Below, one piece after another: positions 5,268 through 6,795 of a stretch of 6,795 nt of DNA. Each line of letters opens with the position of its first letter. The first letter of the stretch is position 1. Under the pieces are notes generated by a model. That model had not been told where the DNA came from, ran no database searches, and saw only the letters and a list, made by a program, of their open reading frames with translations. Made by a program: the position numbers and the translations under genes. Source of the DNA: Pseudonocardia sp. (lineage in GTDB: Bacteria; Actinomycetota; Actinomycetes; Mycobacteriales; Pseudonocardiaceae); the NCBI GenBank assembly GCA_030453005.1, contig JAKDLE010000157.1, positions 1 to 6,795 of the forward strand, in the 5' to 3' direction.

Positions 5268-5299
5268 AACACCGACGAATGGGAACACCGACGACTGGG
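5268..5299 (+). repeat. 16-bp tandem direct repeat in the hydratase leader
   Basis: AACACCGACGAATGGG (5268-5283) is followed at once by AACACCGACGACTGGG (5284-5299), differing at one of 16 bases; a partial third start (AGCACC) follows. The end of the second copy supplies the GGGAG ribosome site (5297-5301), six bases before the hydratase ATG. It may be a recent duplication or a functional leader element. Confidence 0.7.
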
Positions 5300-5307
5300 A
5301 GCACCAC

Positions 5308-6093
5308 ATGCCCGTGACCGACGCACCGGCGAAGGCCCGGGCGCTCTACGACGCCCGGCGCACCCGGGTGCCGATCCCCCCGTTCACCGACGCGGACCCG
5401 AGCCTCGGGATGGCCGACGGCTACGCCGTGCAGCGGGAGCTGATCTCGTTGCTGCTCGCCGACGATGACCGGATCATCGGTCACAAGGTGGGCCTGACCA
5501 GCAAGCCGATGCAGAAGATGGTGGGCGTCGACTCCCCCGACCATGGCCCCGTGCTCGCCTCCACCGTCTACCGCGACGGCGACACGATCCCGCTGGACCG
5601 CTTCATCGCGCCCAGGATCGAGGCCGAGATCGTGTTCGTGCTCGGCGAGCGGCTGGAGGGGCCGGGCGTCACGGTGACGCAGGCGCACGCCGCGATCGCG
5701 GGCGCCGTCGCGGCGATGGAGATCGTCGACTCGCGGATCCAGGACTGGCGGATCAAGCTGGCCGACACCGTCGCCGACCTCGCCTCCAACGGTGCGATGG
5801 CCGCCTCGAGCCGCATCATCGCGCTCGACGGCCTCGACACCCGCCTCATCGGGATGACGATGACCCGCAACGGGGAGCTGGTCGACACCGGCGCCGGGGC
5901 GGCCGCGCTCGGCGACCCGGTGGCGGTCGTCGCGTGGCTGGCCAACGTGCTGGGCGAGAACGGCGTGGCACTCGAACCGGGTCACGTGATCATGACCGGG
6001 GCCCTGCACGCCGCCGTGCCGATGACTGCCGGCGATGTCTTCCGCGCCGAGTTCGACCGGCTCGGCCCCATCACCGTGCGGGTAGGAGCCTGA
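5308..6093 (+). CDS. dmpE: 2-oxopent-4-enoate (2-hydroxypentadienoate) hydratase
   Basis: This 261-residue protein is a 2-keto-4-pentenoate hydratase of the DmpE/XylJ/MhpD type, in the fumarylacetoacetate-hydrolase-like superfamily. It adds water to 2-oxopent-4-enoate to give 4-hydroxy-2-oxovalerate in the lower meta-cleavage pathway. Seen motifs are GHKVGLTS (58-65, Lys60) with GVDSPDHG (73-80), the metal-binding pair in IEAEIVF (Glu105, Glu107), a third acidic ligand in AMEIVDSR (Glu138), and DTVADLASNG (153-162). Length fits the family (about 260). The ATG at 5308 follows GGGAG by six bases. Its stop overlaps the next start by one base (TGATG), fitting the known partnership of this hydratase with the decarboxylase in other meta pathways. 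The orthologue choice (DmpE, XylJ, MhpD, HsaE or TesE) cannot be settled from sequence alone; the neighbouring decarboxylase favours a dmp/xyl-type route. Confidence 0.9.
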   Translation: MPVTDAPAKARALYDARRTRVPIPPFTDADPSLGMADGYAVQRELISLLLADDDRIIGHKVGLTSKPMQKMVGVDSPDHGPVLASTVYRDGDTIPLDRFIAPRIEAEIVFVLGERLEGPGVTVTQAHAAIAGAVAAMEIVDSRIQDWRIKLADTVADLASNGAMAASSRIIALDGLDTRLIGMTMTRNGELVDTGAGAAALGDPVAVVAWLANVLGENGVALEPGHVIMTGALHAAVPMTAGDVFRAEFDRLGPITVRVGA

Positions 6094-6795
6094 TGGACAC
6101 CTCGGAACTGGCCGCCCGCCTGACCAAGGCCGTCGCCGACCGGACCGCGATCGACCAGCTCTCCGACGACGTGCCCGACCTCGACCTCGCGGGCGGCTAC
6201 GCCGTGCAGCGGGTGCTGCGCGACGGCGCCGGACCGCTGGTGGGGTGGAAGCTCGGCGTCACGAGCCGGGCGAAGCAGGCCCAGGTCGGCGTGTCCAGCC
6301 CGATCTTCGGCTTCCTCGCCGGAGCGAACGCCCTCGACCTGGGCGAGCCGCTGGACACCTCCGCCCTCATCCAGCCCCGCTGCGAGCCCGAGATCGTCTT
6401 CGTGCTCGGCCGGGACCTCGCAGGCCCGCACGTCACCGCCGCCGACGTGATCGCGGCGTCGTCGGGGGTCGCCGTCGGCATCGAGGTGCTCGACTCCCGC
6501 TACCGCGACTACCGCTTCACCATGGCCGACGTGGTCGCCGACAACACCTCGGCGGGCCGGTTCGTCGTGGGCACGCCGGTGCCGCCCGCGGGAGTCGACC
6601 TGCGCCTGGTCGGCGTCGTGCTGGAGCACAACGGCGAGGTCGTGGGCACCGCGTCGGGCGCGGCGTCGCTCGGCCACCCGGCCGCGGCCGTCGCCTGGAT
6701 GGTGCGCGCCATGGCCGCCGACGGCGAGGGGCTGCGGGCGGGTGAGCTCGTGCTGTCCGGTGGGCTCACCGCCGCCGTGCCCGTGGGCCCCGGTG
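6093..6795 (+). CDS. dmpH: 4-oxalocrotonate decarboxylase (2-oxo-3-hexenedioate decarboxylase), 3' end beyond the right edge
   Basis: The first 234 codons are present; about 20-30 residues are probably missing. The protein is a paralogue of the upstream hydratase but resembles DmpH/XylI more: GWKLGVTSRAKQAQVG (51-66) followed by SSPIFGFLAG (68-77), GIEVLDSRY (129-137), DVVADNTSAGRF (146-157), LGHPAAAVAW (193-202) and GGLTAAVPVGPG (223-234). The metal-binding residues are likely Glu98 and Glu100 (CEPEIVF) and Glu131, with Lys53 in the active site. The enzyme decarboxylates the 2-oxo-hexenedioate formed in the dehydrogenase branch of meta cleavage, giving the substrate of the hydratase; in Pseudomonas the two act as a complex. 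The ATG at 6093 overlaps the upstream stop (TGATG), with AGGAG four bases before it. A second hydratase is the main alternative; I prefer the decarboxylase on motif wording. Confidence 0.87.
   Translation, partial: MDTSELAARLTKAVADRTAIDQLSDDVPDLDLAGGYAVQRVLRDGAGPLVGWKLGVTSRAKQAQVGVSSPIFGFLAGANALDLGEPLDTSALIQPRCEPEIVFVLGRDLAGPHVTAADVIAASSGVAVGIEVLDSRYRDYRFTMADVVADNTSAGRFVVGTPVPPAGVDLRLVGVVLEHNGEVVGTASGAASLGHPAAAVAWMVRAMAADGEGLRAGELVLSGGLTAAVPVGPG

Noticed and set aside
5279..5317. Short upstream frame ATG...TGA overlapping the hydratase start
   Set aside because: Twelve codons, out of frame, no proper ribosome site before it; it arises from the tandem repeat.
4090..6009. A 639-codon open frame on the minus strand across the IclR and hydratase genes
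   Set aside because: Its product is a low-complexity mix of Arg, Gly, Pro, His and Val with no domain, and it lies opposite two genes with clear family motifs. Long antisense frames are expected at this GC content.

Overview
The window is GC-rich (about 70% by eye), uses GTG as well as ATG starts, has almost no intergenic space and strongly favours G/C in third codon positions. With the protein types present, this points to an actinobacterium, probably Pseudonocardiaceae-like. The genus is inference; no rRNA or marker gene is present.

The window is a piece of an aromatic meta-cleavage catabolic locus arranged as two divergent operons around a 106-bp promoter region (3593-3698). The leftward operon runs, in transcription order: an extradiol dioxygenase of the catechol 2,3-dioxygenase (XylE/DmpB) type (3592-2663); a second, diverged dioxygenase of the same type, coupled by an ATGA overlap (2666-1749); a 130-bp spacer with a long inverted repeat; a histidine-phosphatase superfamily protein with an unusual repeat-bearing N-terminal tail (1618-569); and an IclR-family regulator that runs off the left edge (532-1).

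The rightward operon has an uncharacterised 231-residue protein (3699-4394), a complete IclR-family regulator (4417-5205), a 102-bp spacer with an inverted repeat and a tandem repeat (5206-5307), a 2-oxopent-4-enoate hydratase of the DmpE/XylJ/MhpD type (5308-6093), and a paralogous 4-oxalocrotonate decarboxylase of the DmpH/XylI type that runs off the right edge (6093-6795).

Read as a pathway, the dioxygenases open a catechol-type ring next to the hydroxyls. The decarboxylase converts the oxidised and tautomerised ring-fission product to 2-oxopent-4-enoate, and the hydratase adds water to give 4-hydroxy-2-oxovalerate. The semialdehyde dehydrogenase, tautomerase, aldolase and acylating acetaldehyde dehydrogenase needed to complete the route are not in the window and would be expected outside it.

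The most interesting points are: (1) the same 19-bp palindrome design, CGTTCC-N7-(G/A)GAACG, in both control regions, spaced consistently with one regulator controlling both operons; (2) a phosphatase inside a meta-cleavage operon, carrying a duplicated YLxRxRER(x)GAT motif that looks like a docking or targeting signal; (3) a conserved-looking protein of unknown function with a histidine cluster, encoded first in the rightward operon.
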